A stretch of 64,000 nt of DNA from the NCBI RefSeq assembly GCF_003610995.1, contig NZ_CP032543.1, positions 2,728,001 through 2,792,000 of the forward strand. Direction: 5' to 3'. Numbering within the stretch: position 1 is the stretch's first letter; the number at the start of each line of letters is the position of its first letter. This document shows positions 1 through 8,955 of this stretch, piece after piece. The position numbers and the translations under genes are program-made. The notes below the pieces were generated by a model that worked only from the letters and a program-made list of their open reading frames with translations, was not told the DNA's origin and did no database searches. Origin of the DNA: Streptomyces griseus subsp. griseus (GTDB taxonomy: Bacteria; Actinomycetota; Actinomycetes; Streptomycetales; Streptomycetaceae).

Positions 1-312
1 AAGAACCAGCAGAAGTTCCTCGCGGCGCTGGCGAGCCAGACGGCGACCCCGTCCACGATCCTCAACCCGTTCAAGCTCTACCCGACGCTGGGCGCGGGCC
101 TGGACACCCTCATCGTGGACAAGGACATGTCGCTCTGGTCGCTGAGCCAGATGTTCTTCGCCATGAAGGGCGTCACGGGCGGCGAAGGTACGTCGATGAA
201 CATGCCGATCTCCGGCAGCTCCGGCGGCAACCTGGTCTGGGACAAGGCGAAGGTGAAGCAGCTCGTGGAGCAGCTGAAGAACGACGAGAAGGTCACGGTC
301 AAGGGCGACTGA
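1..312 (+). CDS. LCP (LytR-CpsA-Psr) family protein, C-terminal fragment
   Basis: Only the last 103 codons are in the window; the frame is open from base 1 to the TGA at 310-312. The visible part starts NQQKFLAALAS and continues with ILNPFKLYPTLGAGLDTLIVD, the pattern that closes the LCP catalytic domain of enzymes that transfer glycopolymers from lipid carriers to peptidoglycan outside the membrane. The catalytic Arg/Asp residues and the membrane anchor lie upstream and cannot be checked. The protein ends soon after the domain, with a short Lys-rich tail and no extra C-terminal domain. Family assignment is by pattern recognition; the substrate polymer is unknown. Confidence 0.8.
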   Translation, partial: KNQQKFLAALASQTATPSTILNPFKLYPTLGAGLDTLIVDKDMSLWSLSQMFFAMKGVTGGEGTSMNMPISGSSGGNLVWDKAKVKQLVEQLKNDEKVTVKGD

Positions 313-344
313 GGCCCCTCACAAGGCTGTTGCGAGAGACGTCG

Positions 345-390
345 GGGAACATCACCTACCGGGCTACGAGCTGCTGTGGGTGATGTTCCC
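345..390. terminator. 12-bp inverted repeat between convergent genes
   Basis: Arms GGGAACATCACC (345-356) and GGTGATGTTCCC (379-390) pair perfectly across a 22-base loop. The left arm is intergenic; the right arm lies inside the last codons of the minus-strand gene ending at 364. It sits between two convergent genes, so a bidirectional terminator is the likeliest role. Confidence 0.5.
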
Positions 391-1413
391 TTCCTCGTCC
401 ATGAGGGGATGGATCTGGGAGGGGCCGTAGTCGTCCGTGTCGGACGGCCGCGGCTTCTCCGGGCCGTCGGGCCCGATGCGCATCACGCGCTCCACCCGCA
501 CGACCTCGTACCGGCGCCCCCGCACGACGAGTTCGTTGGGCCTGCGGCGCGCCATGAACTTCTTGGCGGCCCGGTCGTGGACCGCCTGCTCCTTCTCGTC
601 CACCATCATCCACGCGGGCAGCTCGGGCATGTCCGGCAGGTCGGGGAGCTGCGGCACGGGCCGGGTGAGGTGGTGGACGAGGGCGCGCCGGGCGCCCTGC
701 GGGGTCGCGTACTGCCCGGACACCATCGACCAGGACAGCTCCTTGCGCTCCACCACCCGGAAGGTCGTCGGGAGGAGCACGACGCCCGGGTGGGTGATCA
801 ACGCCCTCTGGGAATCGGCCCGTACGTCGTCGGGGAAGCGGCCGGCGGTGTAGGAGAGCTGGAGCAGCCCGGCCCGGTCGATCCCCTCGGCCAGCCCGAC
901 GGCGGCCGCGTGGTCGACCACGAAGTCCTCGGTACGGGAGGGGTCGGGCGCGTCCAGGTCCCAGCTGTCCTCGTCCGGGTCGGTGGCCCGGGGCGGCTCC
1001 AGACGCCCGTCACCGATCCGGGCGAACTCGTCGGCCCGCACCACGCGGTAGCGGACCCCGTCCGCCGTCACCTCGTTGACCGGCTCCTTCTCCAGCCGGG
1101 CCACGGCCTCCAGCAACGACCGCCGCACGGCCCGGTCCTCGGTGTGGTCCTTCGCCTGGAACCAGAGATGCGAGTTCAGCTCGTCCCGGGCCATCTGCGG
1201 GAACCCGGTGTCGAGTTCCCCCAGCAGTCGCCAGCGCGGCCGCTCGCCACGTCCCTGCGCGGCGAGCCCGAACAACGGCCCCCGGACCACGATGTTCGGA
1301 TACTTCCGCACCGAGGCGAACGCATCCGCCTGGGTGACCTCGAAGACCGGGTCGTCCCGGTGCGTGACGTTGATGGTGAGATGGTCCGGCGACTTCTCCG
1401 GGTGATCGCCCAT
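364..1413 (-). CDS. conserved actinobacterial protein, DUF5954-like
   Basis: A 349-residue soluble protein with no signal peptide or membrane segment. It has a visible internal duplication: a motif of the type RYRVVRADEFARIGDG followed by PPRATDPDED near residues 120-150 recurs as RYEVVRVERVMRIGPDG then KPRPSDTDDY near residues 300-335, suggesting two copies of one domain. The N-terminal part carries aromatic/Arg-rich stretches (FPQMARDELNSHLWFQ). I associate this pattern with the Streptomyces-restricted DUF5954 family, of unknown function, from memory only. It may follow the gene at 1537-2007 in one transcript (123 bp apart, same strand). Confidence 0.65.
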   Translation of the reverse strand: MGDHPEKSPDHLTINVTHRDDPVFEVTQADAFASVRKYPNIVVRGPLFGLAAQGRGERPRWRLLGELDTGFPQMARDELNSHLWFQAKDHTEDRAVRRSLLEAVARLEKEPVNEVTADGVRYRVVRADEFARIGDGRLEPPRATDPDEDSWDLDAPDPSRTEDFVVDHAAAVGLAEGIDRAGLLQLSYTAGRFPDDVRADSQRALITHPGVVLLPTTFRVVERKELSWSMVSGQYATPQGARRALVHHLTRPVPQLPDLPDMPELPAWMMVDEKEQAVHDRAAKKFMARRRPNELVVRGRRYEVVRVERVMRIGPDGPEKPRPSDTDDYGPSQIHPLMDEEGNITHSSS

Positions 1414-1536
1414 GTACTCAGTGTGCCGAAGGGGGGTGCCGGTGTCAGGGGTTCCGCCACAAAGGGCTGCCGGGTTCGCACCGTCGCGTCGCGGTACGAG
1501 ATCGCGCGGACCACGGCCGCCGCACCGGCCACCGCG

Positions 1537-2007
1537 TCATGCGACAGGCCCCTTCGGTTCGAGGTCGGCGAAGTCCTCGTGGAGTGCGTCGAGATGACGG
1601 CCGGTCGGTTCGCCCGCCGGATCCAGCTCCGCCAGCCGCCAGCCCGGCAGCTGCTCCTCCACCTCGTCGGGCAACGACCCGTCCGCCGGCTCGGCCAGGG
1701 CGTGCAGCACCCCGGACGCGGTCTCCCGGGCCACCTCACGGGCCAGCTCGCCGAGGTCCTCGGGGGCGAGCCCGGCGGCGAGGGCGCGGTCGACGGCCTC
1801 GGCGGCCACGCCGTCGGTTCGGTAGGCGGCCACCCACCGGGGTGCCTCCGTGGTCCAGGCGTCGACGTCCTGCCACACCGTCCGCAGGAACCGGTAGCGG
1901 GCGAGCTGCGGCAGCCCTTCCTCGGCCTCGGATTCGGCCCAGTCCTCCGCGTCGCCGTCCGCCCCCAGGGCGCGGAAGAGGGCGGTGAGCCTGTCCAGTT
2001 CGGTCAT
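1537..2007 (-). CDS. conserved hypothetical protein
   Basis: A 156-residue acidic, mostly helical protein that starts MTELDRLTALFRALG and contains a WQDVDAWTTEAPRW stretch near residues 45-58. There is no signal peptide, membrane segment or known catalytic motif. It is divergent from the reductase gene at 2146 and upstream, on the same strand, of the DUF5954-like gene. Codon use is typical of the neighbourhood, so it is probably real, but I do not recognise the family. Confidence 0.6.
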   Translation of the reverse strand: MTELDRLTALFRALGADGDAEDWAESEAEEGLPQLARYRFLRTVWQDVDAWTTEAPRWVAAYRTDGVAAEAVDRALAAGLAPEDLGELAREVARETASGVLHALAEPADGSLPDEVEEQLPGWRLAELDPAGEPTGRHLDALHEDFADLEPKGPVA

Positions 2008-2145
2008 GGGGTGGGAGGGTACCGGCTGTGGGTCCGGATGGCTGGGCCTGGCCGGACCGATGAGTTTCGGCGGGGCGCGCGGTCAGCACGCCCGTAAGAG
2101 CCGATGCTCGCACCGAGCGCCGTCCGAGAAATCCAGGAGCCCCCG

Positions 2146-2718
2146 ATGCGCCCTCTGATCAGCACCGCCTTCGTCTCCCTCGACGGCGTCATGGAGGCCC
2201 CGGGAGGCGAGCCCGGCTACCGGAACTCGGGGTGGACCTTCCAGGACGTGGAGTTCCTCCCGGAGGCGTACGAGATCAAGGGCCGGGAGCAGGAGGAGGC
2301 CGGCGCGCTGATGATGGGCCGGACCAGCTACGAGGCGTTCAGCGCGGTGTGGCCGGGGATGGAGGAGTTCGCCCGGTACAAGGTGATGCCGAAGTACGTC
2401 GTCTCCACCACGCTCCAGGAGGACGATCTGGTCTCCGGCTGGGGCGACACCACGATCCTGCGGTCAGCCGACGAGGTCGCCGCCCTCAAGAAGACCGAGG
2501 GCGGACCGGTCATCGTCCACGGCAGCGCCGCCCTGAACCACAGCCTGTCCGACGCGGGCCTGATCGACCGCTACCACCTGCTGGTCTTCCCGCTGCTGCT
2601 GGGCGCCGGCAAGCGGCTGTTCAGCACGAGCGACAAGGACACCCAGAAGCTGAAGCTGGTCGAGTACGAGGCGTACGCGAACGGCATCCAGAAGAACGTG
2701 TTCGACGTGGTGCGCTGA
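2146..2718 (+). CDS. dihydrofolate reductase / RibD C-terminal family protein
   Basis: A 190-residue protein of the RibD C-terminal fold (YyaP/YwjB type), expected to be an NADPH-dependent reductase of unknown substrate. The N-terminus MRPLISTAFVSLDGVMEAPG, the central GALMMGRTSYEAF and VIVHGSAAL, and the C-terminal LLVFPLLLGAGKRLF are family hallmarks. The ATG at 2146 is preferred over the in-frame ATG at 2104 because AGGAG lies at 2135-2139, six bases upstream, and the 14 extra residues do not resemble the family. It is followed by a strong terminator. Confidence 0.85.
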   Translation: MRPLISTAFVSLDGVMEAPGGEPGYRNSGWTFQDVEFLPEAYEIKGREQEEAGALMMGRTSYEAFSAVWPGMEEFARYKVMPKYVVSTTLQEDDLVSGWGDTTILRSADEVAALKKTEGGPVIVHGSAALNHSLSDAGLIDRYHLLVFPLLLGAGKRLFSTSDKDTQKLKLVEYEAYANGIQKNVFDVVR

Positions 2719-2739
2719 TGCCCGGGCCGGTGCGCACGT

Positions 2740-2770
2740 ACGGCCCCCGGCATCGCGCGCCGGGGGCCGT
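2740..2770. terminator. strong hairpin between convergent genes
   Basis: A 12-bp GC stem (ACGGCCCCCGGC at 2740-2751 with its complement at 2759-2770) and a 7-base loop lie between the stops of the reductase gene and the acyl-CoA dehydrogenase gene. It can serve both directions. Confidence 0.85.
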
Positions 2771-2797
2771 CGTTTCGCGAAGAGCCGTGAGAAGCCG

Positions 2798-3955
2798 TTA
2801 CGGCAGGTTGCGCGCCATCACGATGCGCTGGACCTGGTTGGTGCCCTCGTAGATCTGGGTGATCTTGGCGTCGCGCATCATGCGCTCCACCGGGTAGTCG
2901 CGGGTGTAGCCGTAGCCGCCCAGGAGCTGGACCGCGTCCGTGGTGACCTCCATCGCCACGTCCGAGGCGAAGCACTTGGCCGCCGCGCCGAAGAAGGTCA
3001 GGTCGCCGTCGACGCGCTCGGACTTGGCGGCGGCGGAGTAGGTGAGCTGGCGGGCCGCCTCCAGCTTCATCGCCATGTCGGCGAGCATGAACTGGATGCC
3101 CTGGAAGTCGGCGATCGGCTTGCCGAACTGCTTGCGCTCCTGGACGTAGCCCTTCGCGTAGTCCAGCGCGCCCTGGGCGATGCCGAGGGCCTGGGCGGCG
3201 ATGGTGATGCGGGTGTGGTCCAGGGTCTTCATCGCGGTGGCGAAGCCGGTGCCCTCCTCGCCGATCATGCGGTCGGCGGGGATACGGACGTTGTCGAGGT
3301 AGACCTCGCACGTCGGCGAGCCCTTGATGCCGAGCTTCTTCTCCGGGGCGCCGAAGGAGACACCCTCGTCGGACTTCTCCACGACGAACGCGGAGATGCC
3401 CTTGGAGCGCTTGGTCGGGTCGGTGACCGCCATGACCGTGTAGAACTCGGAGACGCCCGCGTTGGTGATCCAGCGCTTCACCCCGTTGAGGACCCAGAAG
3501 TCACCGTCGCGGACGGCCTTGGTCTTCATGCCCGCCGCGTCCGAGCCGGCGTCCGGCTCGGAGAGCGCGTACGAGAACATCGCGTCGCCCTTGGCCAGCG
3601 GGCCGAGGTACTTGGCCTTCAGCTCCTCGGAGCCGGAGAGGATCACCGGGAGCGAGCCGAGCTTGTTGACCGCCGGGATCAGGGAGGAGGACGCGCAGGC
3701 CCGGGCCACCTCCTCGATCACGATGACCGTGGCGAGCGCGTCGGCCCCGGCCCCGCCGTACTCCTCCGGGACGTGGACGGCGTGCAGGTCCGAGGCGACC
3801 AGGGCGTCCAGCGCCTCCTGCGGGAAGCGGGCCTCCTCGTCGACCGCGGCGGCGAAGGGGGCGATCTTCGTCTCGGCGAGCGCGCGGATGGTGTCGCGGA
3901 GCATGTCGTGCTCCTCGGCCGGACGGTACAGGTCGAAATCGGTCGAACCCGCCAA
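2798..3955 (-). CDS. acyl-CoA dehydrogenase (short/branched-chain type)
   Basis: A 385-residue FAD flavoenzyme for alpha,beta-dehydrogenation of acyl-CoA thioesters. Family signatures are present: YALSEPDAGSDAAG with the FAD/substrate loop, RITIAAQALGIAQGALDYA, QLLGGYGYTRDYPVERMMRD, and QIYEGTNQVQR carrying the catalytic Glu position of the short-chain and isobutyryl-CoA enzymes. The start is taken at TTG 3955, eight bases after GGAG, giving an N-terminus AGSTDFDLYRPAEEHDMLR that fits the family; a GTG nine bases upstream overlaps the ribosome site. In Streptomyces, similar enzymes act in fatty acid and branched amino acid breakdown; the substrate here is inferred only. Confidence 0.92.
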   Translation of the reverse strand: MAGSTDFDLYRPAEEHDMLRDTIRALAETKIAPFAAAVDEEARFPQEALDALVASDLHAVHVPEEYGGAGADALATVIVIEEVARACASSSLIPAVNKLGSLPVILSGSEELKAKYLGPLAKGDAMFSYALSEPDAGSDAAGMKTKAVRDGDFWVLNGVKRWITNAGVSEFYTVMAVTDPTKRSKGISAFVVEKSDEGVSFGAPEKKLGIKGSPTCEVYLDNVRIPADRMIGEEGTGFATAMKTLDHTRITIAAQALGIAQGALDYAKGYVQERKQFGKPIADFQGIQFMLADMAMKLEAARQLTYSAAAKSERVDGDLTFFGAAAKCFASDVAMEVTTDAVQLLGGYGYTRDYPVERMMRDAKITQIYEGTNQVQRIVMARNLP

Positions 3956-3975
3956 GACGCTCACTCCCCAGATGC

Positions 3976-3993
3976 TAACTACCGTTAAGTAAC
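3976..3993. promoter_or_regulatory. AT-rich alternating half-sites upstream of acyl-CoA dehydrogenase
   Basis: TAACTACCGTTAAGTAAC contains TAAC-4-GTTA followed by a further TAAC, so either pair forms an inverted repeat. It stands out as AT-rich in a GC-rich background and lies about 20-40 bases upstream of the TTG start, where a TetR-type regulator of acyl-CoA metabolism would bind. The regulator is not identified. Confidence 0.45.
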
Positions 3994-4162
3994 TCAATTT
4001 TAGTGCCGAAGCCCCGGGACGGCATACGTGAGTGCCACGTGAGCTTCGTGACAGGGGTCGGGCAAATGAGGTGGTAAGTGGTGTATCGGGTGGGGAGAGG
4101 TGGGGGCAACCGCCGCGACTATGCTCGGTTCGCACGTCCGTCCGTACCTCCCAGGAGCACCC

Positions 4163-5506
4163 ATGGCCCTCAGGATCACTGTGATCGGCACCGGCTATCT
4201 CGGCGCCACCCATGCCGCGGCCATGGCAGAGCTGGGGTTCGAGGTCCTCGGACTCGACGTCGTACCGGAGAAGATCCAACTGCTGTCCACCGGGCGCGTG
4301 CCGATGTACGAGCCGGGTCTTGAGGAGATGCTCCAGCGGCATGTCGCGGGCATCGAAGGGTCCACCGGACGGCTGCGCTTCACCACCTCCTGGGAGGAGG
4401 TCGGGGAGTTCGGGGACGTGCACTTCGTCTGTGTGAACACTCCGCAGAAGCACGGTGAGTACGCCTGTGACATGAGCTTCGTCGACAGCGCCTTCGAGTC
4501 GCTCGCCCCCCATCTCACCCGGCCCGCCCTGGTCGTCGGCAAGTCGACCGTCCCCGTCGGCTCCGCCGCCCGCCTCGCCGCCCGCCTCGCGGAGCTGGCC
4601 CCGGCGGGCACGGGCGCCGAGCTGGCCTGGAACCCGGAGTTCCTGCGCGAGGGCTTCGCCGTCAACGACACCCTGCACCCGGACCGGATCGTGGTCGGCG
4701 TGGAGAGCGAGCGGGCCGAGAAGCTGCTCCGCGAGGTGTACGCCGGGCCGGTCGCGGAGGGGTCCCCCTTCGTGGTGACGGACTTCCCGACCGCCGAGCT
4801 GGTGAAGACCTCCGCCAACTCCTTCCTCGCCACCAAGATCTCCTTCATCAACGCCATGGCCGAGGTCTGCGAGGCCGCCGACGGGGACGTCGTGAAGCTC
4901 GCCGAGGCCATCGGGCACGACGAGCGCATCGGGAAGAAGTTCCTGCGGGCCGGGATCGGCTTCGGCGGCGGCTGCCTGCCCAAGGACATCCGGGCCTTCA
5001 TGGCGCGCGCCGGCGAGCTGGGCGCGGACCAGGCGCTCACCTTCCTCCGCGAGGTCGACTCCATCAACATGCGCCGCCGCGGCCACATGGTGGAGCTGGC
5101 CCGGGAGGCCGTGGGCGGCGGTTCATTCCTCGGTACGCGGGTGGGCGTCCTGGGCGCCGCGTTCAAGCCGGACTCCGACGACGTACGCGACTCCCCCGCG
5201 CTCAATGTCGCCGGGCAGATCCACCTCCAGGGCGGCCAGGTGACCGTCTTCGACCCGAAGGGGATGGAGAACGCCCGTCGGCTGTTCCCGACGCTCGGTT
5301 ACGCCGACTCCGCGCTGGAGGCCGTGCGCGGGGCGGACGTGGTGCTGCATCTGACGGAGTGGCGGGAGTTCCGCGAGCTGGACCCGGCGGAGCTGGGCGA
5401 GGCGGTGTCCCGCCGGATCATCCTGGACGGGCGGAACGCCCTGGACAGCGCGGTGTGGCGCGAGGCCGGCTGGACCTACCGGGCGATGGGGCGGCCGAAG
5501 GCCTGA
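4163..5506 (+). CDS. ugd: UDP-glucose 6-dehydrogenase
   Basis: A 447-residue NAD-dependent enzyme that oxidises UDP-glucose to UDP-glucuronate for surface polysaccharides. The N-terminal Rossmann motif GTGYLGA is at residues 9-15. The middle shows GKSTVPVGSA and WNPEFLREGFAVND, and the catalytic cysteine is C271 in GFGGGCLPKDIRAF. The C-terminal UDP-binding domain has GAAFKPDSDDVRDSPAL. The ATG at 4163 follows AGGAG (4153-4157) at five bases and places the nucleotide fold at the very N-terminus; an in-frame ATG at 4100 would add 21 unlikely residues. It is transcribed alone, divergent from the dehydrogenase. Confidence 0.93.
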   Translation: MALRITVIGTGYLGATHAAAMAELGFEVLGLDVVPEKIQLLSTGRVPMYEPGLEEMLQRHVAGIEGSTGRLRFTTSWEEVGEFGDVHFVCVNTPQKHGEYACDMSFVDSAFESLAPHLTRPALVVGKSTVPVGSAARLAARLAELAPAGTGAELAWNPEFLREGFAVNDTLHPDRIVVGVESERAEKLLREVYAGPVAEGSPFVVTDFPTAELVKTSANSFLATKISFINAMAEVCEAADGDVVKLAEAIGHDERIGKKFLRAGIGFGGGCLPKDIRAFMARAGELGADQALTFLREVDSINMRRRGHMVELAREAVGGGSFLGTRVGVLGAAFKPDSDDVRDSPALNVAGQIHLQGGQVTVFDPKGMENARRLFPTLGYADSALEAVRGADVVLHLTEWREFRELDPAELGEAVSRRIILDGRNALDSAVWREAGWTYRAMGRPKA

Positions 5507-5609
5507 GCGCCCGCCCCATCCACCCGGATGTACCCGCACCCCCCGGCCGGGACGGGGTAGGCGTTGCCCCATGCCGCAACAGGGCGGCGATCATCCGGAG
5601 GTACGCGTC

Positions 5610-5972
5610 ATGCCCATCGCCACACTCGGCGCCGTCGTGCTGGACTGCCCCGACCCCGCCGCGCTCGCTCACTTCTACGCCGATCTGATCGGCGGCACCG
5701 TCAAGGACGACGGGGGCCGCTGGGTCGACCTCGTGGACGCCCCGGGCACCCCGCTGGCGTTCCAGGCCACCCCGGGCTTCGTACCGCCGCGGTGGCCCCG
5801 GCCCGACGGCTCCCAGCAGTTCCACCTGGACCTGACCGTGGAGGATCTCGACGCGGCGGAGCGGGAGGTGCTGGCGCTGGGGGCACGGCCGCTGGACACC
5901 AAGGACCGGAAGCGGTCCTTCCGGGTGTACGCCGACCCGGCCGGGCACCCGTTCTGCCTCTGCGCCCGCTGA
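5610..5972 (+). CDS. VOC-superfamily (glyoxalase-like) protein
   Basis: A 120-residue single VOC domain starting MPIATLGAVVLDCPDP with ALAHFYADLIGG, then FHLDLTVEDLDAAE and a C-terminal VYADPAGHPFCLC. Proteins of this kind bind metals or small molecules and range from dioxygenases to antibiotic-binding proteins; the function here is open. The start at 5610 has GGAGG at 5597-5601. An ATG at 5571 is in frame but lacks a ribosome site. Confidence 0.8.
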   Translation: MPIATLGAVVLDCPDPAALAHFYADLIGGTVKDDGGRWVDLVDAPGTPLAFQATPGFVPPRWPRPDGSQQFHLDLTVEDLDAAEREVLALGARPLDTKDRKRSFRVYADPAGHPFCLCAR

Positions 5973-6033
5973 ACCGGGGCGAAAGTGGCCCTCGGCACGT
6001 GGTGATCGCGCGTCCCGTGGACAGGCTGCACCC

Positions 6034-7212
6034 ATGGACGACTCCCCCGGCTTGATCACCACCCCCCTCACCGACGACCTCGTACGCGGCGCACTCGACC
6101 TGGAGCGCACCGCACGCGGCGGCCTTCTCCCCCACCGGCTGCCCGCCCGCGCCCGGGCCCAGTTCGGCGGTGACGAGCAGGTGGCGCAGGCGGAGACCCA
6201 GCCCTCCGGCGTACGGCTGGTGTTCCGCACCCGGGCCACCGCCGTCGAGGTGGACGTCCTGCGCACGGTCGTCGGGTACCGGGGCGTCCCGCCACGCCCG
6301 GACGGCGCGTACGACCTCCACGTCGACGGGGAGCCGGCCGGGCGGGCCTCGGCGGGCGGGGGTGACCGGGTGACGGTGGACCTGGGCGACGGGTCTCAGG
6401 AGACGGTCCACGGGCCGGTCGGCACCGTCCGGTTCGACGGGCTGGCCGCGCGGGAGAAGACCGTCGAGGTCTGGCTGCCGTACACCGAGACCACCGAGCT
6501 GATGGCCCTGCGCACCGATGCTCCCGTCACCCCCGTGGAGCCGGGCGGGCGGCGGGTGTGGCTGCACCACGGCAGTTCGATCAGCCAGGGGTCCGCCGCC
6601 GACAGCTCCGCCACCGCCTGGCCCGCCCTGGCCGCCGCCTCGGCAGGTGTGGAGCTGATCAACCTGAGCCTGGGCGGCAGCGCGCTCCTCGATCCGTTCA
6701 CCGCGCGCGCCCTGCGGGACACCCCGGCCGACCTGATCAGCGTCAAGATCGGCATCAACCTCGTGAACCGGGATCTGATGCGGCTGCGCGCCTTCGGACC
6801 GGCCGTGCACGGGTTCCTCGACACCGTCCGCGAGGGGCACCCCACCACGCCCCTGCTGGTGGTCTCGCCCATCCTCTGCCCAGCCCAGGAGACCACCCCC
6901 GGACCGGCCGCCCCGGACATCGCGGACGGGCGGGTGGAGTTCGCGGCGTTGGGCGACCCCTCGGAGGCGGCCCTCGGGAAGCTGACGCTTCGGGTCGTAC
7001 GGGAGGAGCTCGCCCGGATCGTGGCGGAGCGGGCGGACGAGGACCCGCGGCTGTCCTACCTGGACGGCCTCGCCCTGTACGGCGAGGCCGACTTCGCCGA
7101 GCTGCCGCTGCCCGACCGGCTCCACCCGGACGCGGCCGCCCACCGGCGCATGGGCGAGCGCTTCGGGACGCACGCCTTCGGGCCGGGGGGACCGTTCGCC
7201 ACCGCCCGCTAG
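6034..7212 (+). CDS. SGNH/GDSL-type esterase with N-terminal beta domain
   Basis: A 392-residue protein. Residues about 1-165 look like the beta-rich domain that precedes the hydrolase in some acetyl-esterases ([27 protein letters not shown]). The hydrolase part has block I HGSSISQG (Ser nucleophile, with HGSS replacing the usual GDS), block [12 protein letters not shown], block III-like KIGINLVN and block [13 protein letters not shown] with the catalytic Asp/His. No signal peptide is seen, so it is probably cytoplasmic. Its stop overlaps the stop of the convergent dipeptidase gene by four bases. Substrate unknown; carbohydrate deacetylation is a guess. Confidence 0.82.
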   Translation: MDDSPGLITTPLTDDLVRGALDLERTARGGLLPHRLPARARAQFGGDEQVAQAETQPSGVRLVFRTRATAVEVDVLRTVVGYRGVPPRPDGAYDLHVDGEPAGRASAGGGDRVTVDLGDGSQETVHGPVGTVRFDGLAAREKTVEVWLPYTETTELMALRTDAPVTPVEPGGRRVWLHHGSSISQGSAADSSATAWPALAAASAGVELINLSLGGSALLDPFTARALRDTPADLISVKIGINLVNRDLMRLRAFGPAVHGFLDTVREGHPTTPLLVVSPILCPAQETTPGPAAPDIADGRVEFAALGDPSEAALGKLTLRVVREELARIVAERADEDPRLSYLDGLALYGEADFAELPLPDRLHPDAAAHRRMGERFGTHAFGPGGPFATAR

Positions 7213-8402
7213 TGGATCCGCCCGTCCAGCTCCGTGATCGTCGCGTGGGACGGGCCGCGCGTGGCCTGCTCGTCGCGGGCCACGGCTTCCGCGTCGCGCA
7301 GCACGCGTACGGCGTTCTGCCAGGTCAGCTTGGCGAGGTCGGCCTCGGACCAGTTGCGGCGGAGCAGCTCGGCGATCAGGTTGGGATAGCCGGAGACGTC
7401 CTCCAGGCCGTGCGGGGTGAAGGCCGTGCCGTCGTAGTCGCCGCCGATGCCGATGTGGTCGACGCCGGCAACCTCCCGCATGTGGTCCAGGTGGTCCGCG
7501 ATGGTCGCCACGGTGGCCTGCGGGCGGGGGTTGACCGCCTCGAAGTCCTCGTGGATGCGCATCGCCTGCGGGGTGGTGTCCAGGTGGTGCAGGCCGTGCT
7601 CGCGCATGTTGCGGTCGGCGGCCTGGGTCCAGGCGACGGCCGCGGGCAGCACGAACTTCGGGACGAACGTGGCCATCGCGACCCCGCCGTTGGCCGGGAG
7701 CGCCGCCAGCACGTCGTCGGGGATGTTGCGCGGGTGGTCGCAGACGGCGCGGGCCGAGGAGTGCGAGAAGATCACCGGCGCGGTGCTGGTGGCGATCGCG
7801 TCGCGCATGACGCCGTCCGCGACGTGCGAGAGGTCGACCAGCATGCCGATGCGGTTCATCTCGCGGACGACCTCGTGGCCGAAGGCGGAGAGGCCGCCGA
7901 GGCGGCGCAGGTCGGTGGCGCTGTCGGCCCAGTCGATGTTGTCGTTGTGGGTGAGCGTCATATAGCGGACGCCCAGCTCGTGCAGGGCTCGCAGGGTGCC
8001 CAGCGAGTTGTTGATCGAGTGGCCGCCCTCGGCACCCATCAGGGAGGCGATCCGGCCCTCGGCGCGGGCCTTCTCCAGGTCGTCGGCGGTGAGCGCGCGG
8101 CGCAGATGGGTCGGGTAGCGGGCGATCAGCTCGGCGACGATGTCGATCTGTTCCAGCGTGGCGCTGACCGCCGCGTCGCCGGTCAGGTCGGTGCGCACGT
8201 AGACGGACCAGAACTGGCCGCCGACCCCGCCGGCCCGCAGCCGGGCCAGGTCGGTGTGGAGCCGGCCGCGCTGGTCGGCGGCGATGTCCCGGGCGTCCAG
8301 GTCGTAGCCGACCTGCTCGCGCAGGGCCCAGGGGAGGTCGTTGTGGCCGTCGACGACCGGGTGGGCGGCGAGGAGCTCGTGGGCTCGCTGGAGGTGGTCC
8401 AT
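7209..8402 (-). CDS. membrane dipeptidase (peptidase family M19)
   Basis: A 397-residue zinc dipeptidase of the renal dipeptidase family. The first metal ligands are H20 and D22 in [10 protein letters not shown]; the bridging Glu is in [12 protein letters not shown]; further ligands are in [11 protein letters not shown] and [11 protein letters not shown], and the domain closes with [10 protein letters not shown]. It lacks a signal peptide and is therefore probably cytoplasmic despite the family name. It begins 11 bases after purE and reads with purK-purE, so it is likely the third gene of that operon. Confidence 0.92.
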   Translation of the reverse strand: MDHLQRAHELLAAHPVVDGHNDLPWALREQVGYDLDARDIAADQRGRLHTDLARLRAGGVGGQFWSVYVRTDLTGDAAVSATLEQIDIVAELIARYPTHLRRALTADDLEKARAEGRIASLMGAEGGHSINNSLGTLRALHELGVRYMTLTHNDNIDWADSATDLRRLGGLSAFGHEVVREMNRIGMLVDLSHVADGVMRDAIATSTAPVIFSHSSARAVCDHPRNIPDDVLAALPANGGVAMATFVPKFVLPAAVAWTQAADRNMREHGLHHLDTTPQAMRIHEDFEAVNPRPQATVATIADHLDHMREVAGVDHIGIGGDYDGTAFTPHGLEDVSGYPNLIAELLRRNWSEADLAKLTWQNAVRVLRDAEAVARDEQATRGPSHATITELDGRIH

Positions 8403-8412
8403 CAGCCTGCCC

Positions 8413-8955
8413 CTACTTTCCGAAGCCGAAGGAGTCCGAGCCCTGGACCTTGGAGCGCAGCCGCTTGCCCTTCTCCGTGGCCTGGTCGTTCAGCTCCTGC
8501 TGGAACTCCCGCATCCGCTCCTGGAGCGCGGGGTCCCGCGTGGCCAGGATCCGGGCGGCGAGCAGGCCCGCGTTGCGCGCGCCGCCGACCGAGACGGTGG
8601 CGACGGGGACACCGGCGGGCATCTGGACGATGGAGAGCAGGCTGTCCATGCCGTCCAGGTACTTCAGCGGGACCGGCACGCCGATGACCGGCAGCGGGGT
8701 GACCGAGGCCAGCATCCCGGGCAGGTGGGCGGCTCCGCCCGCGCCCGCGATGATCGCCCGCAGACCGCGGCCCGCCGCCTCCTCGCCGTACGCGATCATC
8801 TCGCGCGGCATGCGGTGGGCGGAGACGACGTCGACCTCGTACGGGATCTCGAACTCGTCGAGCGCCTTGGCCGCCGCCTCCATGACGGGCCAGTCGGAGT
8901 CCGAGCCCATCACGATGCCGATCACGGGTGCGGCCGGTGCGGAGGGGGATGTCAT
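8413..8955 (-). CDS. purE: N5-carboxyaminoimidazole ribonucleotide mutase
   Basis: A 180-residue class I PurE, converting N5-CAIR to CAIR in purine synthesis. It has the phosphate-binding [22 protein letters not shown] with the catalytic His, and [15 protein letters not shown]. The ATG at 8955 overlaps the purK stop as ATGA (8952-8955), showing translational coupling. The C-terminal tail ([19 protein letters not shown]) is short and basic, as in other Streptomyces PurE. Confidence 0.96.
   Translation of the reverse strand: MTSPSAPAAPVIGIVMGSDSDWPVMEAAAKALDEFEIPYEVDVVSAHRMPREMIAYGEEAAGRGLRAIIAGAGGAAHLPGMLASVTPLPVIGVPVPLKYLDGMDSLLSIVQMPAGVPVATVSVGGARNAGLLAARILATRDPALQERMREFQQELNDQATEKGKRLRSKVQGSDSFGFGK

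Noticed and set aside
376..2097. 573-residue plus-strand open frame
   Set aside because: It is antisense to two minus-strand genes with better start sites and protein-like composition; long antisense frames are expected in GC-rich DNA.
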